Shown here: positions 1 through 8,940 of the stretch, piece by piece
How the letters are laid out: each line of letters opens with the position of its first letter
Position numbering within the stretch: the first letter of the stretch is position 1
Origin: an uncultured Alkaliphilus sp.
Lineage (GTDB): Bacteria; Bacillota; Clostridia; Peptostreptococcales; Natronincolaceae
DNA: 64,000 nucleotides
Direction: 5' to 3'
Assembly: GCA_938074565.1 (NCBI GenBank)
Contig: CALJEQ010000008.1
Location: 186,001-250,000 of the forward strand
Translations under genes and position numbers: made by a program
Notes under the pieces: generated by a model
What the model was told of the DNA's origin: nothing
The model's input: only the letters and a program-made list of their open reading frames with translations
Databases searched by the model: none

Positions 1-712
1 GTTCCATTATTTCTTCATATCTATCTCCACCATGATAAAGCTTTTCCAGACGCTCATAAAGTTCATCCTTTGGAATAATTCTATTTTCTTTACTTAAATT
101 TATAATTAAGTTTTCCTGCTCTAAGGGTTTAAGGGCTTCGTTAATAAAACCTAATCTGGTTTGAGGTGAAAGACTAAAACCCAAACCACCTTTTCCTTCT
201 TTAGAGTGGGACAGTTCCGTTGTCCAAAGGTGATGGATTTCATCAATTGCGATGGCAAAATCTTGGGAGAAGGTTTCTTCCTTTTCATTCCGATTCTTCC
301 ATGATTCCAATGTATTGGATATAATCTCCTCCAACTTATAGTAAGACAACCCTGCATCCTCTATTCTAAAGGAAAAACTGTTTTCTCTATCTATTTCAGC
401 TAAATATATACATATTATTATATTTGCTAAATAAAAGTGCTTTTTTCTCTCTAACCTCTTGTATTTCTCCTTCATATGACTATAGGTGGTGGCAAATATA
501 GAAGTCTCTCCCCTTGCAACAAGATGTAGGTTTTGCCTTGTTTCTAAAACCTTTAATCCCCCTTCATCTGCCATATTTTTAATAATCTCCCTTATGGCAT
601 TATCTTCATAATATAAAGTTGCCAAGGTGTCACTGGCTGGTAAAATTCGTTTATTTAACAAATAAAAAAACAATTCACTTGCCTTTTTAATATCTTCACT
701 GGTATATGCCAT
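1..712 (-). CDS. Wadjet JetB-like protein (DUF6063 type), 3' end outside window
   Basis: An open frame runs from an ATG at 712 through position 1 without a stop, giving 237 residues of a truncated protein that begins MAYTSEDIKKASELFFYLLN. It is the third gene of a minus-strand operon after JetD and JetA, and its start lies 8 bases after the JetA stop. By position and its small helical, charged composition it fits the MukE-like JetB role, in which JetB bridges the kleisin JetA to the SMC ATPase JetC. I see no catalytic motif, and none is expected. The assignment rests mainly on context. JetC would lie beyond the window start and cannot be checked. Confidence 0.62.
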   Translation of the reverse strand, partial: MAYTSEDIKKASELFFYLLNKRILPASDTLATLYYEDNAIREIIKNMADEGGLKVLETRQNLHLVARGETSIFATTYSHMKEKYKRLERKKHFYLANIIICIYLAEIDRENSFSFRIEDAGLSYYKLEEIISNTLESWKNRNEKEETFSQDFAIAIDEIHHLWTTELSHSKEGKGGLGFSLSPQTRLGFINEALKPLEQENLIINLSKENRIIPKDELYERLEKLYHGGDRYEEIME

Positions 713-719
713 ATTAGCT

Positions 720-2192
720 TCACTCCTTAATATAAATCCGATAAGGGGAAATAAATAATTCGTTCCAACTAAAGTAATCTTTAGTATTCTCTATTTCTGC
801 CTTAATCTTCTTTCCCTCTAAAGCTTTCAGTTCGGAATTTTTCTCACATAAACGTCTAAATAAACTTAGTCTTTCGTCTTCACCTGTATATTTTAAATCT
901 AACACAACTTCTGAAATAACCAACATCATAAATATGTCGATATTTTCCGTTTGTCTCAACCATTTTTCTTTTTCTTCTTGATTTTTTTCCTTTAATTGTA
1001 AAATAGAGAAACTGCCCTTTTCTAAAAGTGTTATAAAGACTTCTTCATATAACTCAACCAATAAATCCCAATCTGTCTCCCTAAATCTCCAATCATCTTC
1101 TACAAAGGTGTCTGTTTCTTTCCTTTCCTTCCTCTTAGCCCTAACCATTTGCTCTGACCAAGCCCAATCCAGAGGATATATAAAATCTATCTCTGGTGAA
1201 AATAAAGGGGAAATAACTTTTTCTAAATCATCTATATTTTTTAAACCATCTTTAACAATGTGGTTTTTCCAAATATCCTTTTTAAAACTATAGCTGGATA
1301 TATTCCAAAAACTCTCTGGATATTTAACCCTAATTTCCAGCTCTAGGGCTAAATTCTCCATCACCCGTCTGGCTAAAGTATCATGTAAAGACCTAGCCCT
1401 TTCAAGATTTTCAAACATGATTTCTGCTTCTGCCTTTTTCTCATCTGGTAAAGTATCATATCTATTTTTCCAAGAAAGCATACTTTGAAACACCTGCTGT
1501 TCTTCTTTAAACTGATCTTTAATTTCTTCTTCTGTTCTTTTTCCCCTAACGTTTCTGTCAAAAAATATATTTTGAGGATCTCTAATAATGTCCCTTCGAT
1601 ATTCCTTCTCTCTATTTATTAGCACCCTTACTCTTGCAATTAAATGGTCAATACTATTTCTTGCTTTAGAAAAATTTCCTGTTTTAATCAATTGCAAGGT
1701 ATAGAACTGTTCTAAATCAAACCCAAACTCCTCCAATATCTCTCTAGTTATAAATATCATTTCTTGACTTTCTTCCGTAAGCATATATACTGTTGAACCG
1801 CCTTGCTCCCAATGGCTGTGTTCTCTATCTACTTTGAAATATCTAAAGGCATAGTCTACTTTACTATTGGTTGTCTCGTTATAGATTCTGGTACTAAAGG
1901 CATCTTGTTTGGTTGGTTCACGATACCATAGTGTTCCATCAACTATTCTTTCTATAATTTCCCTGTCACCTTCTAAGTTCATATCTTTTAAAATATTTTC
2001 GGTAATAAATATCATGTCATTTCTTGTTCTATTATGATTCTCCCTAAGCTCACGATTAAAAATATTTTGTATTAATAGGAAACATATTTCGTAGGCATAT
2101 TCGTTTAACTGCCCTAAGTCCATCCCTGTTCCCAACATTCGGATGGGTTGTAGTTTTTTCATTCTATTAAAAAAGCCTTTTTCTATGGTCAT
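720..2192 (-). CDS. jetA: Wadjet anti-plasmid system JetA-like protein (kleisin subunit)
   Basis: A 490-residue, highly charged, mostly helical protein without a signal peptide or membrane segment. It resembles the JetA (DUF5716) family, the MukF-like kleisin of the Wadjet SMC complex that recognises and linearises circular plasmid DNA. The ATG at 2192 overlaps the JetD stop in an ATGA arrangement, so the two are translationally coupled; AGGTGA precedes the start. The helical stretch around residues 180-300 has the heptad-like charge pattern of a coiled coil. The family call is by overall resemblance and by its JetD neighbour rather than by a diagnostic motif. Confidence 0.66.
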   Translation of the reverse strand: MTIEKGFFNRMKKLQPIRMLGTGMDLGQLNEYAYEICFLLIQNIFNRELRENHNRTRNDMIFITENILKDMNLEGDREIIERIVDGTLWYREPTKQDAFSTRIYNETTNSKVDYAFRYFKVDREHSHWEQGGSTVYMLTEESQEMIFITREILEEFGFDLEQFYTLQLIKTGNFSKARNSIDHLIARVRVLINREKEYRRDIIRDPQNIFFDRNVRGKRTEEEIKDQFKEEQQVFQSMLSWKNRYDTLPDEKKAEAEIMFENLERARSLHDTLARRVMENLALELEIRVKYPESFWNISSYSFKKDIWKNHIVKDGLKNIDDLEKVISPLFSPEIDFIYPLDWAWSEQMVRAKRKERKETDTFVEDDWRFRETDWDLLVELYEEVFITLLEKGSFSILQLKEKNQEEKEKWLRQTENIDIFMMLVISEVVLDLKYTGEDERLSLFRRLCEKNSELKALEGKKIKAEIENTKDYFSWNELFISPYRIYIKE

Positions 2193-3262
2193 CTTATCAC
2201 CTTCAGTAGATATTCGTAATTTATCAGTTCTTGAGGTACTCTATATTCTCTATTCCAAATGGAAATTAACTTGTTAATCTCTTCTTCTTCTAAATAAGGT
2301 TTCATTTCTTCTATAAAATAGTCTAGGTATTTTTGATTTTTTTGTTGTCCCCCAAGGGGATAGTCTCTTTTGCAAATCGATAATAAATGTTTGTATGCTT
2401 CTTGATGTAATTGAATATTCATTTCTGAATACTTTTCCTTCAAACGATAATAAATTCCAAAGCCCTCTGAATCTATATCTCCAAAGTAAAATATTTCTAC
2501 ATTTTCTGTATTGGTAATTTCCTTTAAAAAGGCAATGCTACTTTCTACCTTTTTTCCTTCACCATAAATCAGAATGTCTGGTTTAACCCCTAAAACCTTT
2601 TGCCTACCTTCTGCAATTCTTTTATATGAAAAAAATGTGGAGTGGTTCTCTAAAATGATGATATTTTTAATGTTTTCTGTCCCTCTATTCCAATAAATAA
2701 ACATTTCCCCATATTTTTTAATTTTCAAATCATGGTAGGTGATTTTTAGTCTATTGCAGATTCCATACTTCCCTTTAGTGGTTTCTTTTCTATTTATAAG
2801 AAACTTTTCGTCATAAAATAGTTCAAGGGATCTTTCTTCTACACTAGCCCATTCCCTTTCCTCTCTTGATTTTAAAAATTTATATATATTCTCGATATAT
2901 TCCCATTCCAGCTCCGTCTGCTGGGCTGGGTGGTTTATATAATATGTTAAATCTAATAGATCAGAATATTTTAATATTTTTGATTTATCCCACTGGGGTG
3001 TATCATTTTCCACTATAATCTGCCATCTACTCTTTAATGGTGGATTAAGTCCATTAAAAAGGGATGATTCTATTTCTTTAATCTGTTGCTTTTCTTTTAA
3101 TAATTGAATTTGATTATAAAGTTCTTTATATCCACCCTTTTGGTAATACTGACTTTCTCCTCCGTAGGCACTAATTATATTCTTCTCCAGTGTGGTTAAG
3201 TCAAATCTTTTTTTGTTTTTTTCAATGTAACTTGATATAAATTTATTAATTATTTTTTGCAT
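2189..3262 (-). CDS. jetD: Wadjet nuclease subunit JetD (TOPRIM, DUF2220-like)
   Basis: A 357-residue protein. The C-terminal half has a TOPRIM-like core: an acidic strand end (ILENHSTFF, about residue 210) and the signature YFGDIDSEG (about residue 266), which supplies the D-x-D metal ligands and following Glu used for DNA cleavage in JetD. In Wadjet, JetD cuts DNA after JetABC loop extrusion has identified a small circle. I chose the second Met (3262) because GGAGGG lies four bases upstream, while the upstream ATG at 3274 has no ribosome binding site. It is the first gene of the operon; the usual published order places jetD last. Confidence 0.78.
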   Translation of the reverse strand: MQKIINKFISSYIEKNKKRFDLTTLEKNIISAYGGESQYYQKGGYKELYNQIQLLKEKQQIKEIESSLFNGLNPPLKSRWQIIVENDTPQWDKSKILKYSDLLDLTYYINHPAQQTELEWEYIENIYKFLKSREEREWASVEERSLELFYDEKFLINRKETTKGKYGICNRLKITYHDLKIKKYGEMFIYWNRGTENIKNIIILENHSTFFSYKRIAEGRQKVLGVKPDILIYGEGKKVESSIAFLKEITNTENVEIFYFGDIDSEGFGIYYRLKEKYSEMNIQLHQEAYKHLLSICKRDYPLGGQQKNQKYLDYFIEEMKPYLEEEEINKLISIWNREYRVPQELINYEYLLKVIR

Positions 3263-3317
3263 AAAACCCTCCATAGGTACTTTTATACATATTTACTGCT
3301 TCATTACCCCAACTTTT

Positions 3318-3346
3318 ATTTTACCTTAAACCCTGCAATAACTCAA
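3318..3346 (-). promoter_or_regulatory. Probable promoter of the Wadjet operon
   Basis: On the minus strand TTGAGT (3346-3341) is followed after exactly 17 bases by TAAAAT (3323-3318), about 55 bases upstream of the jetD start. The boxes match the vegetative consensus at 4/6 and 5/6 positions. Confidence 0.45.
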
Positions 3347-3477
3347 TTTTTTACTGTAGGAATTACATGATAAAATTTAATAATTGATTTTGCATTTATT
3401 TTAATACAAAGTAAGATTTCTTAGTTACAATTGCTTTTATCTTTTCAAAATAGAATATTGTTACCCATATTTAGTTA

Positions 3478-3514
3478 AATAAAAAAACTTAGGGTATTTA
3501 TGGCTACCCTAAGT
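3478..3514 (-). terminator. Rho-independent terminator after the PucR-type gene
   Basis: A perfect 10-bp stem (ACTTAGGGTA with TACCCTAAGT, 8-base loop) is followed on the minus strand by a run of seven T. It lies 120 bases past the stop of the regulator gene at 3636 and separates it from the Wadjet operon. The rest of 3263-3635 is AT-rich and shows no other element. Confidence 0.85.
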
Positions 3515-3635
3515 TACATATCTTCAACCACGTACTTTATAATTATGTACAAATATTTAACACATTTGAAATCAATAAAACATATTAAATTATTAATTTG
3601 TATCATTATATTAAAATATTTACTTATGATTTAAA

Positions 3636-5291
3636 CTACTTCCTCATTAACTTTTTAATCTTTAAAGCTACCTCTAAATTTAGTCGGTCTTTATGGTTTT
3701 CTAAATTCATTCCTGTTATATCTTTAATCCGCTGTATGCGATAAAGAACTGTATTGTAGTGGGTGTACATAGCATTGGATATTTTTTTTAAGTTACCATT
3801 GTTTTCAAAATAAACTACTAAAGTTTGTACTAAATCTGTTGATTTTTGATGGTCATACTCAACCAAAGGTAGAATAGTTTCACTATAAAAATTTTCTAAT
3901 TCCTCCGCCAATTGCGTTTGACATAAAATTTTATAAATTCCTAAGTTTTCAAAATATACCACTGATTCTTCATTTAAAATTTCACCAGTTTGAAGGGCTT
4001 TAGTAGCATCTATATGACTTTTATATACTTGTTCTAACCCCTTATATGATCTACCTACTCCTATTTTAAACTTAACAGTCTTCAACCTTTCTGTTAATAA
4101 TGCTTCTATCTCTTCGGTAAATTTCTTTAGCCGTTGCTTGTTCTTTTTTTTATTATTAAAAGTAATTAAAACATAAATACTATCCGTTTTACTGGCTATA
4201 AAAGCTTTAAATCCTAATTCTATCACTAAGTTTTCTATTGTTCCATTTAATTCATGGGTTTTTTGATAAATAGAATCTGCTTGCAAATGATCTTCTACAC
4301 TTAATTGAATAATTATATTAACGTATTCTTCATCAAAGTCTAACTTAAAAGTATAAGCCCGTTCTATAGCCTTTTCTTTTCTTCTTTCATCTAAAGAAAA
4401 TAAATCTTCAATAAATTCTGTTTTGTAACGATTTTCAACTTCTCTAATAGATATTTGCTTTAATATTTCCAGTGCGATGGTGGTTGAAGCTGTTTCCAAT
4501 ACCGATAGGTCAAATCCCCCCAATGGTGTATCTATATCCCAAGCAAATATATGTCCATAAACTCGATCCTTTACTAGTATAGGCATAATCATTCTTCTTA
4601 TAGGCTTATCACAAATAGTCACAATGGTTTCATTAAATTTTTTCTTATAGGGTTTTTGAAAACTTTGGTGATAAAATTTATTTATATCTTCCAAAAGCCC
4701 TTGTCTCATTTTATCCTCTACTTCTTGAAATTGAGGGTAGTTTTGATTTAAAAAAAAGATATTTATGTAGATGGGATTTCGTAAGTTTTCAAAAATAATT
4801 TGACTAATGTCCTTTAAGCCCCCTTCATTAAGGGCAACATTCATTAATTGTTCATGGACTTTTTCAATCCGTTCCAATAGGGATGCTTGTTTATTAAATA
4901 TTTCTTTAAAAACCCCCGATGTAATGTCAGAAAAGGGAGTTGCGTAATAAATATCAATTATTGGGAAACTAAGTTTATTGGCTAGGTCTATTACTTCTTC
5001 TGAAAGTTTATCTAAATAGGGAGTTATTTTAATACCTATTCCAGCTAGGTTTTTCTTTGCACATTCTTCTATTAATCGTTTTTGTGCTTCTACATCATCT
5101 TTTTTAAAGGAATAGGCAGTTGTTAATAGTAACTCACCAGAGGTAACCCAATATAATGCATCTGGATCTGCCATAATGTTAACTTTAGATACAGTTCTTC
5201 TAATTCCTTTGCTACCTGCAATTAATTTAGATTTCTCCATATAACTCATATTCAGTACATTTTCTATAGATATACCATTTTGTCTCCCCAT
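3636..5291 (-). CDS. PucR-family transcriptional regulator
   Basis: A 551-residue cytoplasmic regulator. Residues about 8-125 match the PucR N-terminal sensor domain (purine-catabolism regulator-like). Residues about 300-420 form a degenerate GGDEF-like domain. The C-terminal 60 residues carry the PucR helix-turn-helix, recognisable in NLKKISNAMYTHYNTVLYRI. Family members respond to small metabolites such as purines or amino acids and usually control adjacent catabolic genes, but here the gene stands alone with its own terminator, so no target is evident. The start at 5291 is supported by AGGTGA seven bases upstream. Confidence 0.85.
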   Translation of the reverse strand: MGRQNGISIENVLNMSYMEKSKLIAGSKGIRRTVSKVNIMADPDALYWVTSGELLLTTAYSFKKDDVEAQKRLIEECAKKNLAGIGIKITPYLDKLSEEVIDLANKLSFPIIDIYYATPFSDITSGVFKEIFNKQASLLERIEKVHEQLMNVALNEGGLKDISQIIFENLRNPIYINIFFLNQNYPQFQEVEDKMRQGLLEDINKFYHQSFQKPYKKKFNETIVTICDKPIRRMIMPILVKDRVYGHIFAWDIDTPLGGFDLSVLETASTTIALEILKQISIREVENRYKTEFIEDLFSLDERRKEKAIERAYTFKLDFDEEYVNIIIQLSVEDHLQADSIYQKTHELNGTIENLVIELGFKAFIASKTDSIYVLITFNNKKKNKQRLKKFTEEIEALLTERLKTVKFKIGVGRSYKGLEQVYKSHIDATKALQTGEILNEESVVYFENLGIYKILCQTQLAEELENFYSETILPLVEYDHQKSTDLVQTLVVYFENNGNLKKISNAMYTHYNTVLYRIQRIKDITGMNLENHKDRLNLEVALKIKKLMRK

Positions 5292-5414
5292 AATCTTTCA
5301 CCTGCCTATTTTTTTGTTTTGTAAATATTATTAGAGGAACAATCTATTTTTATTGAATATCTATTAATATTCTAAATACTTTTAGCATTTCCTTTGTTTC
5401 TTGTAAAATTAGAT

Positions 5415-5446
5415 AATAAAAAAAAGAGAGGTTTAATCCTCTCTTT
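5415..5446 (-). terminator. Intrinsic terminator of 6S RNA
   Basis: AAAGAGAGG pairs with CCTCTCTTT across a 6-base loop, followed by a T-run on the minus strand. Confidence 0.85.
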
Positions 5447-5635
5447 GTTTATTAAGTATATCCAAAATACCGTTGCCTCTATTTTGACACCTATCATGTC
5501 GATAGGTGGGTGCTCGCATAAATACTTCAACCATCCTCTGCCTCATTAGGACTTACTCTAGGCTCGATTTCTATAATTATTATAAAGCTCCCTTAAATGT
5601 GTTGTAGGTTCAAAATAAAAGCTTCACGTATATTT
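5423..5635 (-). ncRNA. ssrS: 6S RNA (Firmicute type)
   Basis: No ORF occupies this segment. Read on the minus strand, it contains the block ACGTGAAGCTTTTATTTTGA followed by ACCTACAACACATTTAAGGG, which I recognise from Bacillus/Clostridium 6S RNA. A GC-richer internal hairpin follows (CACCTATCG with a matching arm near 5495) and then an intrinsic terminator. 6S RNA binds the housekeeping RNA polymerase holoenzyme by mimicking an open promoter and accumulates in stationary phase. The 5' end is approximate. A covariance-model search would settle the identification. Confidence 0.72.
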
Positions 5636-5760
5636 CAGAATATAATAATCTATTTAACTTATATTTATTTTAGCATAAAAGTCTTTAAAATACAACTACT
5701 CTTAAAGAATAGGTACAATTTACTAGAAATGAAAACTAACTAAAAATATAATGTTTTTGT

Positions 5761-5845
5761 TGGTGCGGATGGCGGGATTTGAACCCGCACGAGCGTTGCT
5801 CACTACCCCCTCAAGATAGCGTGTCTGCCGTTCCACCACATCCGC
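5761..5845 (-). tRNA. tRNA-Leu(GAG)
   Basis: An 85-base class II tRNA. The acceptor stem GCGGATG pairs with CATCCGC, followed by discriminator A and an encoded CCA at 5763-5761. The anticodon loop TTGAGGG gives anticodon GAG for CUU/CUC leucine codons, and a long variable arm is present, as expected for leucine. Confidence 0.95.
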
Positions 5846-5866
5846 ATATTCAATTTGTACTTTAAT

Positions 5867-5895
5867 ATTATAATATTGTCACCTACAAATGTCAA
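5867..5895 (-). promoter_or_regulatory. Consensus promoter of tRNA-Leu(GAG)
   Basis: TTGACA (5895-5890) and TATAAT (5872-5867) are separated by exactly 17 bases on the minus strand, 22 bases before the mature 5' end of the tRNA. Both boxes match the consensus perfectly. Confidence 0.85.
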
Positions 5896-5951
5896 TTACT
5901 TTAATAAATTTGGTAGAATGAGGAAGTCAAAAATTTGACCTCCCCACTATA

Positions 5952-7583
5952 CTATTTTGTGTTAATAAACCAATTTTCTATTCCTCTAAAAACATTATTG
6001 TTATTAGGTTGTTTGTCTCCCTTTACATGATCCCTTAGAAGTATAGCATTGTTTTGAAAGCATAAACTTAAATAGGGTATTTCATTGGCGATATGTTGTT
6101 GAAGCTTTTGATAATTTTGCAGTCTCCCTTGACGACTAATATCCCTAGAAGCTTTATCCAATAAAAAATCCATTTCTTCATTTTCATAAGCGATAAAATT
6201 AGTTCTTCCTATTTGTGAAGAATGGAAAGCAAAAGTTAAGTCAGGCACAGGGGATAACTCCCATCCACCTAATACAATATCAAAATTACCTTTTTCTAAT
6301 GCCTCGTTAAAGTCCTTCCATTCTAAAAATACCACTTCAAGTTGTATACCCACAGCTTCCATTTCTTCTTGAATTAAATAAGCTGCTTTTTCCCTTAAGA
6401 GGTTTTCTTTATTGGTAATTAGTCGAAACTTCAAACTTTCTCCTTCTTCGTTCTTCCTAACACTTTTATCTTCTGATAAAATAAATCCTTGCTCTTCTAA
6501 AATAGATTGGGCTTTATTTATATCATATCCATATTGAAGTGAAAAATCGTTATATAACCATGATTCTGGGTTGACGGGAACTTCCGTTACAGTTGCATGA
6601 TTCAAATAAATATTTTTAACTAACTTATGACGATCTATTCCATAAGCAAAAGCTTTTCTTACACTATTTCTTTGTAATAATTTATTTCTAAAATTAAATC
6701 CTAAAAATTCATAATTATTACTTACAAATTCATACACATTTACTTTCTTATTATCGGAATATCTACCCCAGTCTACAGAAGCTGGTCTAGCAAAATCAAC
6801 GTCTGCATGTTCAAATAAAGATAACTTAGCTTCTCTATCAGGAACAATAACTACCTCTATTGTATCAATATAGGGCTTATTTCCCCAATAGTTTGCATTT
6901 TTCTTAAAATGTAAAGACTTCATTCGTAGATGCTCCTCCAACTGATATGGTCCAGTTCCTACAATAGGGAAATCTTCATTTATTAAGTTATTTATTTTAT
7001 CACCTTTAAACAAATGTCTTGGAAGAATAGGAAATGCCATCACTTCTAGTCCGTTACTATAAGGTCTTGTAAATGTAACCCTAACAACATTATCTTCTAT
7101 AACTTTCATATCTAATACCTGTTGTAGACTAGATCTATAAATAGATGCATTTTTTACTTCATTGAAATTCCCTTTTATTAATTGAAAAGTAAATAATACA
7201 TCCTCTGCTGTGAAAGGTTCTCCATCATGCCATTTTACATCATTTCTAAGAACGAAATCTATACTTTGACCACCTTCTACTATTCTCCATTCTTTTGCTA
7301 ATACAGGTTCGATATCCATCTGATTATCTAAAGTTACCAATCCTTCATAGATTAAATGTTGAATTTGTTGAAGACTCCTATTACTATTAAATAATGGATT
7401 AGCTGTAGTAAATCTAGTTATTGGTAACTTTAAATTACCACCTTCTGCTGGTTGTAACACCTCAACAGTTTCCATTTCTTCTATTGGTTCAATTTCCTCT
7501 GAAACTTTACTGTCACAACCGTTCAACAGTAGTGCAGTTAACAACATCATCAAAAGGATCATATATTTTGTCCTTTTCATCAT
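5952..7583 (-). CDS. ABC transporter substrate-binding lipoprotein, SBP family 5 (peptide/nickel type)
   Basis: A 543-residue extracellular solute-binding protein. The signal peptide ends in the lipobox LLNGC (about residue 22), so the mature protein is anchored to the membrane by a diacylglyceryl cysteine. The family 5 fold is recognisable from VLAKEWRIVEGG, WHDGEPFTAEDVLFTF and FDIVLGGW. Such proteins deliver oligopeptides or chelated metals to an ABC importer, but no permease or ATPase gene is adjacent, so the substrate is open. I start it at 7583 because AAGGGGG sits four bases upstream; the longer frame would put ten extra residues before the signal peptide. A stem-loop without a T-tail (about 5919-5944) follows the stop. 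Confidence 0.85.
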   Translation of the reverse strand: MMKRTKYMILLMMLLTALLLNGCDSKVSEEIEPIEEMETVEVLQPAEGGNLKLPITRFTTANPLFNSNRSLQQIQHLIYEGLVTLDNQMDIEPVLAKEWRIVEGGQSIDFVLRNDVKWHDGEPFTAEDVLFTFQLIKGNFNEVKNASIYRSSLQQVLDMKVIEDNVVRVTFTRPYSNGLEVMAFPILPRHLFKGDKINNLINEDFPIVGTGPYQLEEHLRMKSLHFKKNANYWGNKPYIDTIEVVIVPDREAKLSLFEHADVDFARPASVDWGRYSDNKKVNVYEFVSNNYEFLGFNFRNKLLQRNSVRKAFAYGIDRHKLVKNIYLNHATVTEVPVNPESWLYNDFSLQYGYDINKAQSILEEQGFILSEDKSVRKNEEGESLKFRLITNKENLLREKAAYLIQEEMEAVGIQLEVVFLEWKDFNEALEKGNFDIVLGGWELSPVPDLTFAFHSSQIGRTNFIAYENEEMDFLLDKASRDISRQGRLQNYQKLQQHIANEIPYLSLCFQNNAILLRDHVKGDKQPNNNNVFRGIENWFINTK

Positions 7584-7690
7584 TAGTCCCCCTTTAAAAA
7601 GCAACAAAATCAATCTTTAACAATAAACCATTAGCAATCAATCTTCTTATCACAAAAGATACTCTAAAATATAGATTTATTGTTATAATC

Positions 7691-8308
7691 TTAAATTAAA
7701 TACTTTCTTATAAGATGTAATAAAAACCTCCGAAATCCTTGTTCATAAATAATCTCATATCTTTCATAATCTCTTAAAACCTTCTGTACATATCTTCTAG
7801 TTTCTGGAAATGGAATTACATCTAAATGAACCCCATCTTTGCTATACTCAGGATTTTCTAACCACTTACTTACATTGCCATTTCCTGCATTATAAGCAGC
7901 CACCATTAATTGTAACTTTGAGTCAAATTCTTTATCCAGAATATTTATATACCAAGTACCTATTTGAATATTAAGTTCTGGATCATATAAGTCTTCATAA
8001 TTAAAGTCTTCTATATTTAACTTCTCTGATGCCCAATCTCCTGTTATTGGAGCTATCTGCATTAACCCTCTAGCTTCTCTCCTAGAAATAGCGTTTGGAT
8101 TAAACTTACTTTCATTTCTTATTATTGCAGCCACCAAATAGGGATCTACTTCATACTTTTCTGAATAGAACGTCACCAGCTCTCTATAATGAAAAGGATA
8201 TATGGTTCTTACTATCCATTTAGCATTATAAGCTGCAATTGTTCCAATCACCAATAATACTATTATCATTAGTAAAAATCGTATTCTTCTGCTAATTATT
8301 ATGATCAA
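7691..8308 (-). CDS. Membrane-anchored lytic murein transglycosylase (Slt family)
   Basis: A 205-residue protein with one N-terminal membrane segment (about residues 8-28) and an extracytoplasmic SLT domain. The catalytic Glu lies in RNESKFNPNA, followed by GLMQIAP and VAAYNAGNGNVSKWL, the standard family 1 motifs. It cleaves the MurNAc-GlcNAc bond and leaves 1,6-anhydro ends. The likely start is the TTG at 8308, six bases after GGAGGGG. A GTG at 8350 would add 14 residues and overlap coaE but has no ribosome binding site. It follows coaE and polA on the same strand. Confidence 0.85.
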   Translation of the reverse strand: MIIIISRRIRFLLMIIVLLVIGTIAAYNAKWIVRTIYPFHYRELVTFYSEKYEVDPYLVAAIIRNESKFNPNAISRREARGLMQIAPITGDWASEKLNIEDFNYEDLYDPELNIQIGTWYINILDKEFDSKLQLMVAAYNAGNGNVSKWLENPEYSKDGVHLDVIPFPETRRYVQKVLRDYERYEIIYEQGFRRFLLHLIRKYLI

Positions 8309-8331
8309 TGACAACCCCTCCGAAATAGCTC

Positions 8332-8928
8332 CTATTCGATTTCCCTCCACAGTTTTTTCACTCGTTCTTCTAATTCTATTATATCCGTTGAATTATCTAT
8401 AATTTTATGGGCATATTTTTTCTTATCTTCAAGACTCATTTGACATGTAATTCTATTTTCTGCCTCCTGTTTAGTCAACCCTTCTCTATCCATTAATCTA
8501 TTTAATTGCAATTGATAGGGTATAGCTACTAACCATACCTCATCTACTAATTTCATTAAGTTCATTTCAATTAATAATGCCGCATCTACTATTATAACAG
8601 TATTTGGAGCGTTTTTCTTGTGCCAAATTATCTCTTTTTTCATTTCCTCTATAATTTTAGAATGGGTAATTTCATTTAATTTTTCCAATGCTTTTGGATT
8701 GTTAAAAACTAAAGTGCCAAGTTTTTTACGATTTAATTGACCATCTTCTTCTAAATATTCCTCACCAAAATAGTTTTTTATTTCTTCTAAAGCTAATGAA
8801 CCCTTTGATACAACCCTCCGACCTAATTCATCTGCATCAATAATTAGTGCCCCTAAGTTAGCAAGTATTTTAGAAACAGTACTTTTACCGCTGGCAATAC
8901 CTCCTGTAAGTCCAATAATTTTTCCCAT
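8332..8928 (-). CDS. coaE: Dephospho-CoA kinase
   Basis: A 198-residue P-loop kinase that phosphorylates the 3' hydroxyl of dephospho-CoA in the last step of coenzyme A synthesis. The Walker A motif GLTGGIASGKST is at residues 6-17; ADELGRRV and the lid region NRLMDREGLTKQEAENRI are typical of CoaE. Length is normal for the family. It lies 12 bases after polA, an arrangement common in Firmicutes, and is preceded by AAGGAGA. Confidence 0.95.
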   Translation of the reverse strand: MGKIIGLTGGIASGKSTVSKILANLGALIIDADELGRRVVSKGSLALEEIKNYFGEEYLEEDGQLNRKKLGTLVFNNPKALEKLNEITHSKIIEEMKKEIIWHKKNAPNTVIIVDAALLIEMNLMKLVDEVWLVAIPYQLQLNRLMDREGLTKQEAENRITCQMSLEDKKKYAHKIIDNSTDIIELEERVKKLWREIE

Positions 8929-8940
8929 ATTTAAATCTCC

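Noticed and set aside
151-357. 68-codon minus-strand frame
   Set aside because: It lies within the longer JetB-like frame (1-712) in another phase; the larger frame has normal codon use and operon coupling.
5919-5944. Stem-loop after the substrate-binding protein gene as a terminator
   Set aside because: The stem (GGAGGTCAAA with TTTGACTTCC) is plausible but no T-run follows on the minus strand, so it is mentioned only with the gene.
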